A stretch of 16,304 nt of DNA from an uncultured bacterium (GCA_937873535.1 CALMYA010000018.1:1-16304); one strand, 5' to 3'. Shown: positions 7,448 through 14,108, counted from the stretch's first letter. A program made the numbers and translations. Notes: a model not told the origin generated them from the sequence alone.

Positions 7448-8338
7448 ATGAAAACAAAAATTGGAGCGCCATTTATCATACTTGTTGTTGCCATTGTTGC
7501 AGTTGCCGCCGGCATTATCGGCTATGTTGAATACCGCAATGCGGGCATACAGAAGCAGTTTGCCGAAACCGCTGGGGCGTTGGCGTCTATGAATACCAGT
7601 ATAAGTATTTTAAATGACAGTATCTCTACATTGGCGAACCAAGATCAGAATTTTGTTCAGAAACTAGATTCTAACCAGCTAGATAACAGTGCGGTGCTTG
7701 ATCAGATTAATAAAGTATCGGCTACGGTAAGTTCCATAGATAAGCTGAGCAAGACCGACCCCCAACTTCTTCAAAAGTATTCTAAGGTATATTTTTTGAA
7801 TGAGCACTATGTACCGGCAAGTCTTTCAGTAATTGAACCTCAATATGTGTACGATAAAGCCCGCAGCTATCAAATTCACGCGCAGGTTTTGCCTCATCTA
7901 GTAAAAATGATAGATGCAGCAAGATCGGCAGGTAAGAATATTCTCGTGGCTTCATCATACCGCTCTTTCGGCACTCAGACGGCGTTGAAACAGAACTATA
8001 AGGTTACATACGGTGCCGGTACTGCCAACTCTTTTTCGGCCGACCAGGGTTATTCTGAGCATCAACTCGGAACAACAGTAGACCTCACTACACCCCTGCT
8101 TGGGGCAACCTTTGACGCATTCGACGGCACAGCCGAATTTGCATGGCTCAAAGAGCATGCACATGAATACGGCTTCATTCTTTCATACCCGCAAAGCAAT
8201 ACGTATTATAAGTACGAGCCGTGGCATTGGCGTTATGTTGGCGTCGACCTCGCCTCACGGCTTCACCGCGAAGGTAAATATTTTTACGATTACGATCAGC
8301 GTACTATTAACGATTATTTGCTGACGATTTTCGATTAA
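7448..8338 (+). CDS. VanY-type D-alanyl-D-alanine carboxypeptidase (peptidase M15B) with signal anchor
   Basis: M15B enzymes remove the terminal D-Ala from peptidoglycan stem peptides outside the membrane, using zinc. The 296-residue protein starts with a short basic end and a hydrophobic helix at about residues 7-27, which acts as a signal anchor. A coiled-coil-like stalk follows at about 33-95, then the catalytic domain from about 130. ASSYRS at 168-173 is the usual S-YRS motif. S203-E-H205-Q-L-G-T-T-V-D212 supplies zinc ligands His205 and Asp212. E257-P-W-H260-W-R supplies the catalytic Glu257 and the third ligand, His260. All expected catalytic residues are present. The position after uppP and the giant glycosyltransferase protein fits a cell-wall role. 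The ATG is supported by the -10 immediately upstream. Confidence 0.9.
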   Translation: MKTKIGAPFIILVVAIVAVAAGIIGYVEYRNAGIQKQFAETAGALASMNTSISILNDSISTLANQDQNFVQKLDSNQLDNSAVLDQINKVSATVSSIDKLSKTDPQLLQKYSKVYFLNEHYVPASLSVIEPQYVYDKARSYQIHAQVLPHLVKMIDAARSAGKNILVASSYRSFGTQTALKQNYKVTYGAGTANSFSADQGYSEHQLGTTVDLTTPLLGATFDAFDGTAEFAWLKEHAHEYGFILSYPQSNTYYKYEPWHWRYVGVDLASRLHREGKYFYDYDQRTINDYLLTIFD

Positions 8339-8365
8339 ATTTGATTTAATATAAGAAAACATCAA

Positions 8366-9067
8366 GTGCTATTTAATCTATCAGAAAAAGAGGTGGCTTT
8401 ATTTAAAAAGCTTTCGACGCCAATAAAAATTCAAGACTATCTCGACCGGCTGCCAGTTAATTACGAAAAGAAAGGCGAAACGTACATGTCGCCGCGAAGG
8501 GTGATGCGCGCGAAAAAAATGCATTGCATGGAAGGGGCGCTGTTTGCCGCGGCGGCCTTATTGCTTAACGGCGAAAAGCCGCTTCTTATGGACCTTAAAA
8601 TAAAGCCTATAGGCGGCAAGTTGGCCGAAGACCACGTGGTAGCGCTGTATAAAATTAACGGCTATTGGGGTGCCATCAGCAAAACCAATCACGCCACATT
8701 GCGTTTTCGTGACCCTGTCTACAAAACTTTACGCGAGCTGGCACTTTCATATTTTCATGAATATTTTGTAGACAAAAAAGGCAACAAAGTTCTGCGCAGT
8801 TTTTCGCTACCGTTTGATCTGACGAATTATGGAGTTTGGAAGATTGTGAAGGATAAAAAAGGTAGGAGCGCTGTAAAAGAAAAAAGGCAAAAGGGTTGGT
8901 GGCTTACCGCTGAAGAAGATTTGTATGACATAGTGCAGGCCCTCGACGACTCGCGGCACGTTTCCATCTTTCCTGTAAAAAATGCCAAATACATACGCCG
9001 CGCCGACAGAATGGAAAGAATGGCGGGAGAGCTTCGGCAGTGGAAGAAGACTAGCCCTAGAACTTAG
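8366..9067 (+). CDS. Transglutaminase-like Cys-His protein, conserved hypothetical
   Basis: The protein has 233 residues starting at a GTG codon (bases 8366-8368). The core is H53-C54-M-E-G-A-L-F-A-A-A, a buried helix headed by a Cys, followed by MDLKIKP and E88-D89-H90-V-V-A-L, then G-Y-W-G-A-I-S-K-T-N108-H, then an R-F-R-D-P-V-Y segment and a LRELALSYFHEYF helix. This order (Cys at a helix start, His in the next strand, then a polar residue) matches transglutaminase-like or papain-like proteins seen in many bacterial phyla as hypothetical proteins. Cys54 and His90 would be the catalytic pair. No signal peptide is visible, so the protein is probably cytoplasmic. Substrate and function are unknown. 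The only near start signal is the AT-rich TAATATAAG some 10 bases upstream. Confidence 0.65.
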   Translation: MLFNLSEKEVALFKKLSTPIKIQDYLDRLPVNYEKKGETYMSPRRVMRAKKMHCMEGALFAAAALLLNGEKPLLMDLKIKPIGGKLAEDHVVALYKINGYWGAISKTNHATLRFRDPVYKTLRELALSYFHEYFVDKKGNKVLRSFSLPFDLTNYGVWKIVKDKKGRSAVKEKRQKGWWLTAEEDLYDIVQALDDSRHVSIFPVKNAKYIRRADRMERMAGELRQWKKTSPRT

Positions 9068-9073
9068 TTTTTA

Positions 9074-9082
9074 TGCTATAAC
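9074..9082 (+). promoter_or_regulatory. Extended -10 TGCTATAAC driving the structured RNA
   Basis: TGnTATAAC lies 6 bases after the stop of the upstream gene and predicts a transcript start near 9089, directly before the first helix of the non-coding RNA. No convincing -35 hexamer is visible. Confidence 0.5.
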
Positions 9083-9088
9083 AAGTTA

Positions 9089-9438
9089 TATCCTCTCTAT
9101 CCGCAAGAGTAAGGGTATTCACACTAACGCGGAACCTCGGGGAACAGTCCTCATGCAGAATAAATTGTGGGCCAAAAGCCCGGGCGTAAAGACCGGCTAA
9201 GAGGTTGGGATACATCGTGACAATAGGGCTGGCCTAGGAATAAAGGGCTTACTGGATGATGCCCCAATTTACTTGGCAGTGGAATAGACGCATGGCACAA
9301 TGCCATTTTGGCAAATAGTGTCGGCGTCGCCTAAAAGCGATTGGGGTGGTTGTCTTCGACTGAACCGAGCTACAACGGTAGAGACATGATAGTGAGAACG
9401 CTGGCTGGGCCTCTCTGTTATGAAAGTATAAATCAGCC
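9089..9438 (+). ncRNA. Long structured non-coding RNA; possible divergent RNase P RNA
   Basis: No protein frame fits here, yet helices abound. TCTCTATCCG (9094-9103) pairs with CGGTAGAGA (9376-9384), giving 9 bp with one bulge that closes a domain of about 290 nt. In RNase P terms the order fits: closing P1; a P3-like hairpin at 9109-9128; P4-like CUCGG/CCGAG (9136-9140 with 9365-9369); P5/P7-like helices (9156-9161 with 9305-9310, 9164-9169 with 9296-9301); P10-like (9213-9219 with 9289-9294); P18-like (9326-9330 with 9337-9341). GACTGAACCGAGCT (9358-9371) resembles the 3' P4 consensus ACAGAACCCGGCU, GGAACCTCGGGG resembles GGAAAGUCCGGG, and GCAAATAG resembles the J5/15 CAAAUAG. Against this, the P4 sequence is not canonical and rival helices exist (CCCCAAT 9262-9268 with ATTGGGG 9340-9346; AACCTC 9133-9138 with GAGGTT 9201-9206). 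About 90 nt of trailer precede the terminator. Confidence 0.5.
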
Positions 9439-9485
9439 TCCCGGGCCTCACGTTGTAAAACGTTGATGGTCCGGGATTTTTATTT
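9439..9485 (+). terminator. Strong intrinsic terminator of the structured RNA
   Basis: The stem TCCCGGGCC (9439-9447) pairs with GGTCCGGGA (9468-9476), 9 bp with one G-U. It continues inward as TCACGTT/AACGTTGA around a GTAA loop and is followed by TTTTTATTT. This ends the non-coding transcript before the purine gene. Confidence 0.9.
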
Positions 9486-9498
9486 AAATAATTCGTAT

Positions 9499-9527
9499 TT
9501 GACTACTTCAGTCGAAAAAGGCACTAT
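9499..9527 (+). promoter_or_regulatory. Possible promoter for the AICAR transformylase gene
   Basis: TTGACT (9499-9504) is followed after 17 bases by the weak hexamer CACTAT (9522-9527). This would leave a leader of about 80 bases. The -35 is good but the -10 is poor, so the call is tentative. No riboswitch could be recognised in the leader. Confidence 0.3.
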
Positions 9528-9600
9528 TGGCGCAGGCTAGGTTGGGAAAACTCGATCTTTGAATAGGCCTAAACAGAGACTCAACATCAACCAAATACAA

Positions 9601-9605
9601 GGAGA
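9601..9605 (+). promoter_or_regulatory. Shine-Dalgarno GGAGA of the AICAR transformylase gene
   Basis: AAGGAGA ends 9 bases before the ATG at 9615, an ordinary Shine-Dalgarno arrangement. It fixes the start codon. It is the only clear ribosome binding site in the window, since the other genes lack one. Confidence 0.75.
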
Positions 9606-9614
9606 AACCACGAC

Positions 9615-10658
9615 ATGGACACGAAACAACTATTTGAAACAATCAAGGCAGGTTTTGCGAGGGCAAGTCACATACTCGACTTCAAAGCCGAGAACGGCCA
9701 TCAGGGCGAAGCGAGCCTTTGTACGTTCAACACGCCAGACATGTTGGCGCTCGACCGCTTCAAGGTTATCGAAGGGGCGGCACCGAGCTACAACAATTGG
9801 CGCGATGTTGATCGCTTGCTTCAGACCATCACCCACATTGCGGCGGTGTTCGATAAAAATTACGAACATGTTCCGTACATTGCTGTCGGCTGTAAGCACG
9901 GAAACCCGTGCGGCGCGGCGGTGGGTGACAGCCCGGGCGAGGCACTTCAAAAGATGATGGCAGGAGACAGCACTGCCATTTTTGGTGGCAGCATTATGAC
10001 AAACTTTGCGCTTGATGAAATCACGGCGGCTAACCTCAAAGGAAAGCTGCTTGATGCCATCATTGTACCGGACATCAATGCACCAGCTATTCAGCTGCTG
10101 AAGCGGAAGGAAACAGGCAAGTGCCGCTTCATCGTGAACGAGGCGCTTGAAACTATCGGGCTAGACAGCCTCGATTTTTCACCGCGATTCTCTCACATTA
10201 GAGGGGGTGTGCTCTGTCAGCAGAATTACACCTTCGTCATTGATCTGAAGTCTGCAGACGTCACCCGTTACAGGCCAGCAGCTACTCGCGACCAAGAACG
10301 AGACATGCTTCTTGCTTGGGCGGTTTGTGCCACTAGCAACAGCAACACCATCACCATCGTTAAAAATGGGATGCTCATCGGCAACGGTGTCGGTCAGCAA
10401 GACAGGTGGGCGGCTGCAGAACTTGCTGTTACCCGCGCTGAACGCTCGAAGCATTCAGTGAAGGGTGCTGTGGCCTGCAGCGACAGCTTCTTTCCGTTTG
10501 CTGACGGGCCTCAGGTGCTCATCGATGCCGGCGTAAAGGCTATTCTGACGACCAGCGGCTCGGTCAACGACAAGTTGACCATTGATGTGTGCGAGAATAA
10601 CGGGATCGCACTTCTCATGATTCCTGATGCCATCGGCCGCCTGTTTTTCGGGCACTAG
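9615..10658 (+). CDS. Standalone AICAR formyltransferase (PurH C-terminal domain only)
   Basis: The enzyme transfers a formyl group from 10-formyl-tetrahydrofolate to AICAR, the ninth step of purine synthesis. The 347-residue protein carries the AICARFT signatures: SLCTFNTPDMLALDRFK near residues 34-50, VGCKHGNPCG at 91-100 with the catalytic Lys94-His95 pair, IFGG, then RDQERDMLLAWAVCATSNSN, KNGMLIGNGVGQQDR, and SDSFFPFADGP. The usual bifunctional PurH has about 520 residues with an N-terminal MGS-like IMP cyclohydrolase domain of roughly 200 residues; that domain is absent and the protein begins directly with the formyltransferase part. A separate cyclohydrolase must exist elsewhere, or the product is used otherwise. 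The Shine-Dalgarno signal sets this gene apart from its neighbours and may indicate horizontal acquisition. Confidence 0.88.
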   Translation: MDTKQLFETIKAGFARASHILDFKAENGHQGEASLCTFNTPDMLALDRFKVIEGAAPSYNNWRDVDRLLQTITHIAAVFDKNYEHVPYIAVGCKHGNPCGAAVGDSPGEALQKMMAGDSTAIFGGSIMTNFALDEITAANLKGKLLDAIIVPDINAPAIQLLKRKETGKCRFIVNEALETIGLDSLDFSPRFSHIRGGVLCQQNYTFVIDLKSADVTRYRPAATRDQERDMLLAWAVCATSNSNTITIVKNGMLIGNGVGQQDRWAAAELAVTRAERSKHSVKGAVACSDSFFPFADGPQVLIDAGVKAILTTSGSVNDKLTIDVCENNGIALLMIPDAIGRLFFGH

Positions 10659-10712
10659 CTTACTACAGCTTGGATGTAGTCGCGAGGTAATAGGCAATAT
10701 CACAACAATAAA

Positions 10713-10753
10713 ACGCGCCGGGCTCACATTTGGGCCCGGCGCGTAACCATTTT
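10713..10753 (+). terminator. Intrinsic terminator after the AICAR transformylase gene
   Basis: ACGCGCCGGGC (10713-10723) pairs perfectly with GCCCGGCGCGT (10734-10744), an 11-bp GC-rich stem with a 10-base loop. After three bases comes a short CATTTTT tract. The stem is strong and the T-run modest. Confidence 0.75.
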
Positions 10754-10792
10754 TAGTAATTTCTTACCCAGCTAGGCAACCTGTAGTTTTGA

Positions 10793-10801
10793 TGCTTTAC
10801 T
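10793..10801 (+). promoter_or_regulatory. Extended -10 TGCTTTACT, leaderless start for the Nudix gene
   Basis: TGnTTTACT ends 7 bases before the ATG at 10809, placing the transcript start at or next to the start codon. The hexamer is weaker than the others in the window, but the TG and the spacing match them. Confidence 0.4.
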
Positions 10802-10808
10802 TATATAA

Positions 10809-11288
10809 ATGAGACTCTCGACAATATGCTTCCTCATAGACGGCGAAAGCATTCTTTTGGCAGAGAAGCTCAAGCGTTTCGGTGCCGGCTGGCTCAATGG
10901 TTATGGCGGAAAAATAGAGGAAGGGGAGACGCCGGAAGTTGGCGCGATTCGTGAAATTTATGAAGAGGCAGGCATTGAAATTGAAGAACAGAATTTAGAA
11001 AAAGTCGGCGTCATCGATTTCTTCGAAGTCGATGAGCATATGTTCAAGTGCCATATTTATTTTGTTAAGAACTGGAAAGGCGAGCCGAAAGAATCTGAAG
11101 AAATGGGCGCTCCTCAGAGATTTCCGTTAAACGCAGTACCGTTTGAAAAGATGTGGCCAGGCGACAGGGTGTGGCTGCCGCTTGTCACTTCAGGCAAGAA
11201 AATTACCGCAACGGTGCGCTACGATAAAGGAAACAAGAATATGACAGATTTTCAATATACGGAAGGGGTAGAAGGGGCGGCTAATTAA
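10809..11288 (+). CDS. MTH1-like Nudix hydrolase (oxidised purine nucleotide diphosphatase)
   Basis: The protein has 159 residues. A complete Nudix box runs from Gly34 to Ile56: G34-x5-E40-x7-R48-E49-I-x-E52-E53-x-G55-I. The region before it, FGAGWLNGYGGK (24-35), and the later segments ESEEMGAPQRFPL and VPFEKMWPGDRVWLPLV resemble the MTH1/NUDT1 group, in which these parts form the nucleotide-base pocket (including the WPDD-like W-P-G-D site). MTH1 enzymes hydrolyse 8-oxo-dGTP and 2-oxo-dATP to monophosphates and protect DNA from oxidised precursors. The same role here is inferred. The second acidic residue of the human Asp119-Asp120 pair is kept as the Asp after WPG. The gene has its own likely promoter and follows a terminator, so it is a single-gene unit. 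Confidence 0.9.
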   Translation: MRLSTICFLIDGESILLAEKLKRFGAGWLNGYGGKIEEGETPEVGAIREIYEEAGIEIEEQNLEKVGVIDFFEVDEHMFKCHIYFVKNWKGEPKESEEMGAPQRFPLNAVPFEKMWPGDRVWLPLVTSGKKITATVRYDKGNKNMTDFQYTEGVEGAAN

Positions 11289-11427
11289 TAGAACACATTA
11301 AACGGCTGGCAGGCAATGAGGGGATATCCACTTTTGGCCTAATAGGGGTATTTATTTGCCAGTCATCGGTGCTATCATAAAAGTATAAATAAGAGCTGCT
11401 TCTTATTCTTCATTTCTTTACCTACAA

Positions 11428-12999
11428 ATGTATTTACAGGATAAAACCGGTAATAAATTCAACGACACAGCAGGTAATACCCAAGACGATAATCGGGACA
11501 ATAATTTTGACGACACGCAGGACGACAAGCTCGGAGAAAAATGCGCGGTATTTGGAGTATACGGAAAAGACATGGACGTCAGTCGTCTGACATTTTTCGG
11601 GCTCTTCGCATTGCAGCATCGCGGCCAAGAAAGTGCGGGTATGGCGGTGAGCGACGGCACTACAATTAAATTGCATAAAGACATGGGGCTCGTGTCGCAG
11701 GTATTCACCGAAGAAATTATTGAAAGTCTTAAAGGTCACATTTCAATCGGTCATAACCGATATTCTACATGTAAGAATTCAACGGTTGAGCATGCACAGC
11801 CATTTATTTCATCCGACAATTCAATTGCGCTCGTGCATAATGGCAACCTGCCAAGCGTCGACCTTCTGAAACAGTTTCTTACATCTAAAGGAATCAGCGC
11901 CGAAAATCATTCCGATTCTTGTTTGATGAAAATGGCCATCCATTGGCATATGAAGCAAAACGACAGTTTTGAAACGGCGGTTAAAAAAGCATACCCGCTA
12001 TTCACCGGAGCATTCTCTGCCCTCATCTCAACAAAAGACACCATAATAGCGATACGCGACTCGCATGGTATACGCCCCCTCTCACTGGCAAAACTGAACG
12101 GGGGCTATATTTTTTCTTCAGAAACCTGCGCTTTTGGGCCAATGGGCGCTGAGCTTATACGAGAAGTGGCGCCTGGCGAAATGGTGGTCATCGACGAAAA
12201 TGGCTTGCGGTCTGAAAAGCTTGCCGAGCCTAATCAGAAGCTCGACATCTTTGAATTTATATATTTTGCCCGGCACGACAGCGTCATGCTGGGTAAATTA
12301 ATTTATGATGTGCGCAAGAATTTCGGTCGGCAATTGGCGAAAGAATGGAGCGAGGCGGCAATTGAGGTCGACGTTGTGGTACCAGTTCCTGAAACTTCGC
12401 AGCCAATGGCCATAGGCTTTTCGCAGCAGTCGGGTGTGCCTTACGAAATGGGCCTGCAAAAAAACCGTTACATTCAGCGTACATTCATAAACCCAGACCA
12501 GAAAATGAGGGCGCAGGGCGTCAAAATGAAGCTTATGCCTCTTCCCGAAGTTATTAAAGGTAAGCGCGTGGCAGTGATGGACGACTCTATAGTGCGAGGC
12601 ACCACTTCGCGTGAAGTAGTAAAGATGCTCTTCGAAGCAGGCGCAAAAGAAGTGCATTTTCTGGTAAGCTCAGCCCCAATACGTTTCCCCGATTTTTACG
12701 GCATAGACATTCCTAACCAAAAAGACCTTCTGGCATTCAACCGAAGCGTCGAAGAAATGCGCGAATATTTGGGTGCAACATCTCTACATTTTCTTTCAGT
12801 AAACGGCATGCTCGAAGCTACAGGCCTTCCTGAATCTAATTTTAATACGTCATGCTTTACCGGCACGTACCCCATCGACATCGCCGAACGCGCTCTAGAA
12901 TTTTTCCACCCAACAGAACCAATTTTTGCAGACGAAGCGCCTCACGAAACGCGGGCCATCAAAAAGGCTGAAGAGAAAAAGACTGAGACCGTAGCATAA
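11428..12999 (+). CDS. purF: Amidophosphoribosyltransferase PurF with long N-terminal propeptide
   Basis: PurF makes 5-phosphoribosylamine from PRPP and glutamine, the first committed step of purine synthesis. The 523-residue protein has an N-terminal nucleophile glutaminase domain starting at Cys39 (C39-A-V-F-G-V-Y-G), with LQHRGQESAGM, GHNRYST and LVHNGNL. The C-terminal phosphoribosyltransferase domain has the PRPP loop V383-M-D-D-S-I-V-R-G-T-T-S394. Because the catalytic Cys must be N-terminal, the first 38 residues must be a propeptide; they are rich in Asp, Asn, Thr and Gln and longer than the 11 residues of the Bacillus enzyme. Cysteines that hold the Bacillus [4Fe-4S] cluster are partly missing: C234 is present, but the FYGID-site Cys is D422, and only C476 remains near the C-terminus. 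A TATAAA at 11384-11389 suggests a leader of about 32 bases. Confidence 0.95.
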   Translation: MYLQDKTGNKFNDTAGNTQDDNRDNNFDDTQDDKLGEKCAVFGVYGKDMDVSRLTFFGLFALQHRGQESAGMAVSDGTTIKLHKDMGLVSQVFTEEIIESLKGHISIGHNRYSTCKNSTVEHAQPFISSDNSIALVHNGNLPSVDLLKQFLTSKGISAENHSDSCLMKMAIHWHMKQNDSFETAVKKAYPLFTGAFSALISTKDTIIAIRDSHGIRPLSLAKLNGGYIFSSETCAFGPMGAELIREVAPGEMVVIDENGLRSEKLAEPNQKLDIFEFIYFARHDSVMLGKLIYDVRKNFGRQLAKEWSEAAIEVDVVVPVPETSQPMAIGFSQQSGVPYEMGLQKNRYIQRTFINPDQKMRAQGVKMKLMPLPEVIKGKRVAVMDDSIVRGTTSREVVKMLFEAGAKEVHFLVSSAPIRFPDFYGIDIPNQKDLLAFNRSVEEMREYLGATSLHFLSVNGMLEATGLPESNFNTSCFTGTYPIDIAERALEFFHPTEPIFADEAPHETRAIKKAEEKKTETVA

Positions 13000-13043
13000 A
13001 TTTATGATAATTAAGAAAGCAACAAAAACCGAGAAAAAATAAG

Positions 13044-13682
13044 TTAACGAATATCCGCTCCAAAAAGCGATGAAGGGTCTTTGCCGTCCCATCCAATTTC
13101 ACCGTTTACTACTTTGCTTGTCATAATTGGTTGCCATTTATGTTCCATTGCGTTTGCGCGCTTAAAAAGAGTTTCAGCCGTATCGTCTGGTAGAATTTCA
13201 ATAGGTAAACTGAAAAAAGTCGGGCCTTTGTCGTATTCTTCAGTAACGAAGTGCATGTTGATAGCCGAATGTGTGACCTCGCCTCGTTTGTAAGCTTCTA
13301 TTACTGCCTGATGCACATGCTCTCCGTGCATGCCTTTTCCGCCGAAGCGGGGAAGGGGGCCAGGGTGAATATTGAATGTCGTTCGCGGGTCTAGACCCCG
13401 CACGAGTTTGATCCAACCTGAAAGAGCAACAAAGTTTGCGCCAACCGAAGAAACAATGCGCCGGTATTCTTCAGCGGTGTAAGGCGCTGCAAAGTATATA
13501 AAAAGTATGCCGAGGCGGTCGGCCTTTTCACGTACGCCGCCGTTTTCATGGTTGGAAACTACGGCAACAATATCGGCCTTGAGCTCGCCATTTTTAGTAG
13601 CAAGCACAAGTTTTTCAAACCCTGAACCACCACCCTCGGCGCCGCCTGAGGCGAATACAATAAGTTTTGGTCGAGCGTTCAT
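13044..13682 (-). CDS. purN: Phosphoribosylglycinamide formyltransferase PurN
   Basis: PurN formylates GAR using 10-formyl-tetrahydrofolate, the third purine step. From the chosen ATG (13682) the protein has 212 residues. It opens with MNARPKLIVFASGG; the later N104-I-H106-P-G-P-L-P-R-F-G-G-K-G signature gives the catalytic Asn and His, and EEYDKGP supplies the catalytic Asp (about 151). It ends with the usual helix E-H-K-W-Q-P. A longer frame starts at 13700, but its first six codons overlap a -10 element, and family members start just before the first strand, so 13682 is preferred. The gene converges with purF, with 44 bases between the two stops and no obvious terminator hairpin, so the two 3' ends may overlap as antisense. 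Confidence 0.9.
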   Translation of the reverse strand: MNARPKLIVFASGGAEGGGSGFEKLVLATKNGELKADIVAVVSNHENGGVREKADRLGILFIYFAAPYTAEEYRRIVSSVGANFVALSGWIKLVRGLDPRTTFNIHPGPLPRFGGKGMHGEHVHQAVIEAYKRGEVTHSAINMHFVTEEYDKGPTFFSLPIEILPDDTAETLFKRANAMEHKWQPIMTSKVVNGEIGWDGKDPSSLFGADIR

Positions 13683-13690
13683 ATACAAGT

Positions 13691-13699
13691 ATTTTAGCA
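13691..13699 (-). promoter_or_regulatory. Extended -10 TGCTAAAAT, leaderless start for purN
   Basis: Read on the minus strand, TGnTAAAAT ends 8 bases before the ATG at 13682, so the start codon should be at or within a few bases of the transcript start. This also decides against the upstream ATG at 13700. Confidence 0.5.
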
Positions 13700-13737
13700 T
13701 GCCATTACATGCTCAAGCTATACAGACTGAAACCAAA

Positions 13738-13767
13738 ATCAAAGACGCCTTTTGGGGCGCCTTTGAT
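13738..13767. terminator. Inverted repeat, possible second or bidirectional terminator
   Basis: ATCAAAG-A-CGCC (13738-13749) pairs with GGCG-C-CTTTGAT (13756-13767), 11 bp with one mismatch. On the minus strand it is followed by TTTTGGTTT, a fair T-rich tail, so it may back up the DUF378 terminator and insulate purN. A protein-binding operator cannot be excluded. Confidence 0.5.
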
Positions 13768-13820
13768 CAACTTCTTTACTAGTTAACGTTTACTTAGCCA
13801 TTTAACTAAATGCAACCTTC

Positions 13821-13857
13821 AAAAAAACAGGTCTGATATGTGAATTCAGTACCTGTT
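13821..13857 (-). terminator. Intrinsic terminator of the DUF378 gene
   Basis: On the minus strand AACAGGT-A-CTGA pairs with TCAG-ACCTGTT, 11 bp with one bulge, followed by a run of seven Ts (13821-13827). The first stem base lies in the gene's TAA stop codon. Confidence 0.8.
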
Positions 13858-14095
13858 ATGACGCCATTGTGCTCGAAGAGTTTGATGAGCCCATTTTTTC
13901 GCACATCTTGCAATTTTTCTTGTGTGTAACAACTTCATAAATTGCAGCAAGCCCGACGAGAATATAAATGACTCGCTCTACTGGGTTGCCCGCATCACCA
14001 AAAAGCTTGCCAATGTCCCATCCGGCAACACCTACAAGAAGCCAATTGATACCGCCGATAACGAGAAGAATGAACGAAACTGCGTGTAATTTCAT
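13856..14095 (-). CDS. DUF378 family small membrane protein with CxxC tail
   Basis: The protein has 79 residues. Two hydrophobic helices, about residues 5-24 and 40-56, flank a short loop. The motif GGINWLLVG at 14-22, then GWDIGKLFG, then V-E-R-V-I-Y-I-L-V-G-L-A-A-I-Y at 39-53 is diagnostic of DUF378 (YuzA-like) proteins, which are widespread and of unknown function. The C-terminal tail has C62-K-M-C65 in a basic context, then a Ser-rich end. Such Cys pairs can bind metal or act in redox reactions, but that is inference. The ATG at 14095 is supported by a TATAAC placed 7 bases upstream on the same strand. The gene is divergent from the HPF gene. Confidence 0.88.
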   Translation of the reverse strand: MKLHAVSFILLVIGGINWLLVGVAGWDIGKLFGDAGNPVERVIYILVGLAAIYEVVTHKKNCKMCEKMGSSNSSSTMAS

Positions 14096-14102
14096 ATATA
14101 TT

Positions 14103-14108
14103 GTTATA
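14103..14108 (-). promoter_or_regulatory. -10 element TATAAC for the DUF378 gene
   Basis: Minus-strand TATAAC ends 7 bases before the ATG at 14095, so the mRNA is predicted to be leaderless. Further upstream, ACCG(TTTAC)CGGT at 14121-14133 is a small dyad in the position of a -35 region or operator. Confidence 0.45.

Noticed and set aside
9186..9340. tmRNA (standard or permuted): GTAAAGACCGGCTAAG resembles part of E. coli tmRNA, and a short GCA...GCC-TAA tag-like frame lies at 9311-9334
   Set aside because: There is no T-arm (GGTTCAA-TCC type), no CCA end and no paired acceptor stem in either order; the putative tag lacks the usual hydrophobic Ala-Ala end.
9559..9957. 132-residue open frame overlapping the start of the AICAR transformylase gene
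   Set aside because: Arg/Thr-rich shadow in another frame; the AICARFT motifs and the Shine-Dalgarno belong to the frame starting at 9615.
13683..13700. Upstream ATG for PurN (MLKYLY...)
   Set aside because: These codons overlap the extended -10 element, so the transcript most likely begins after them.
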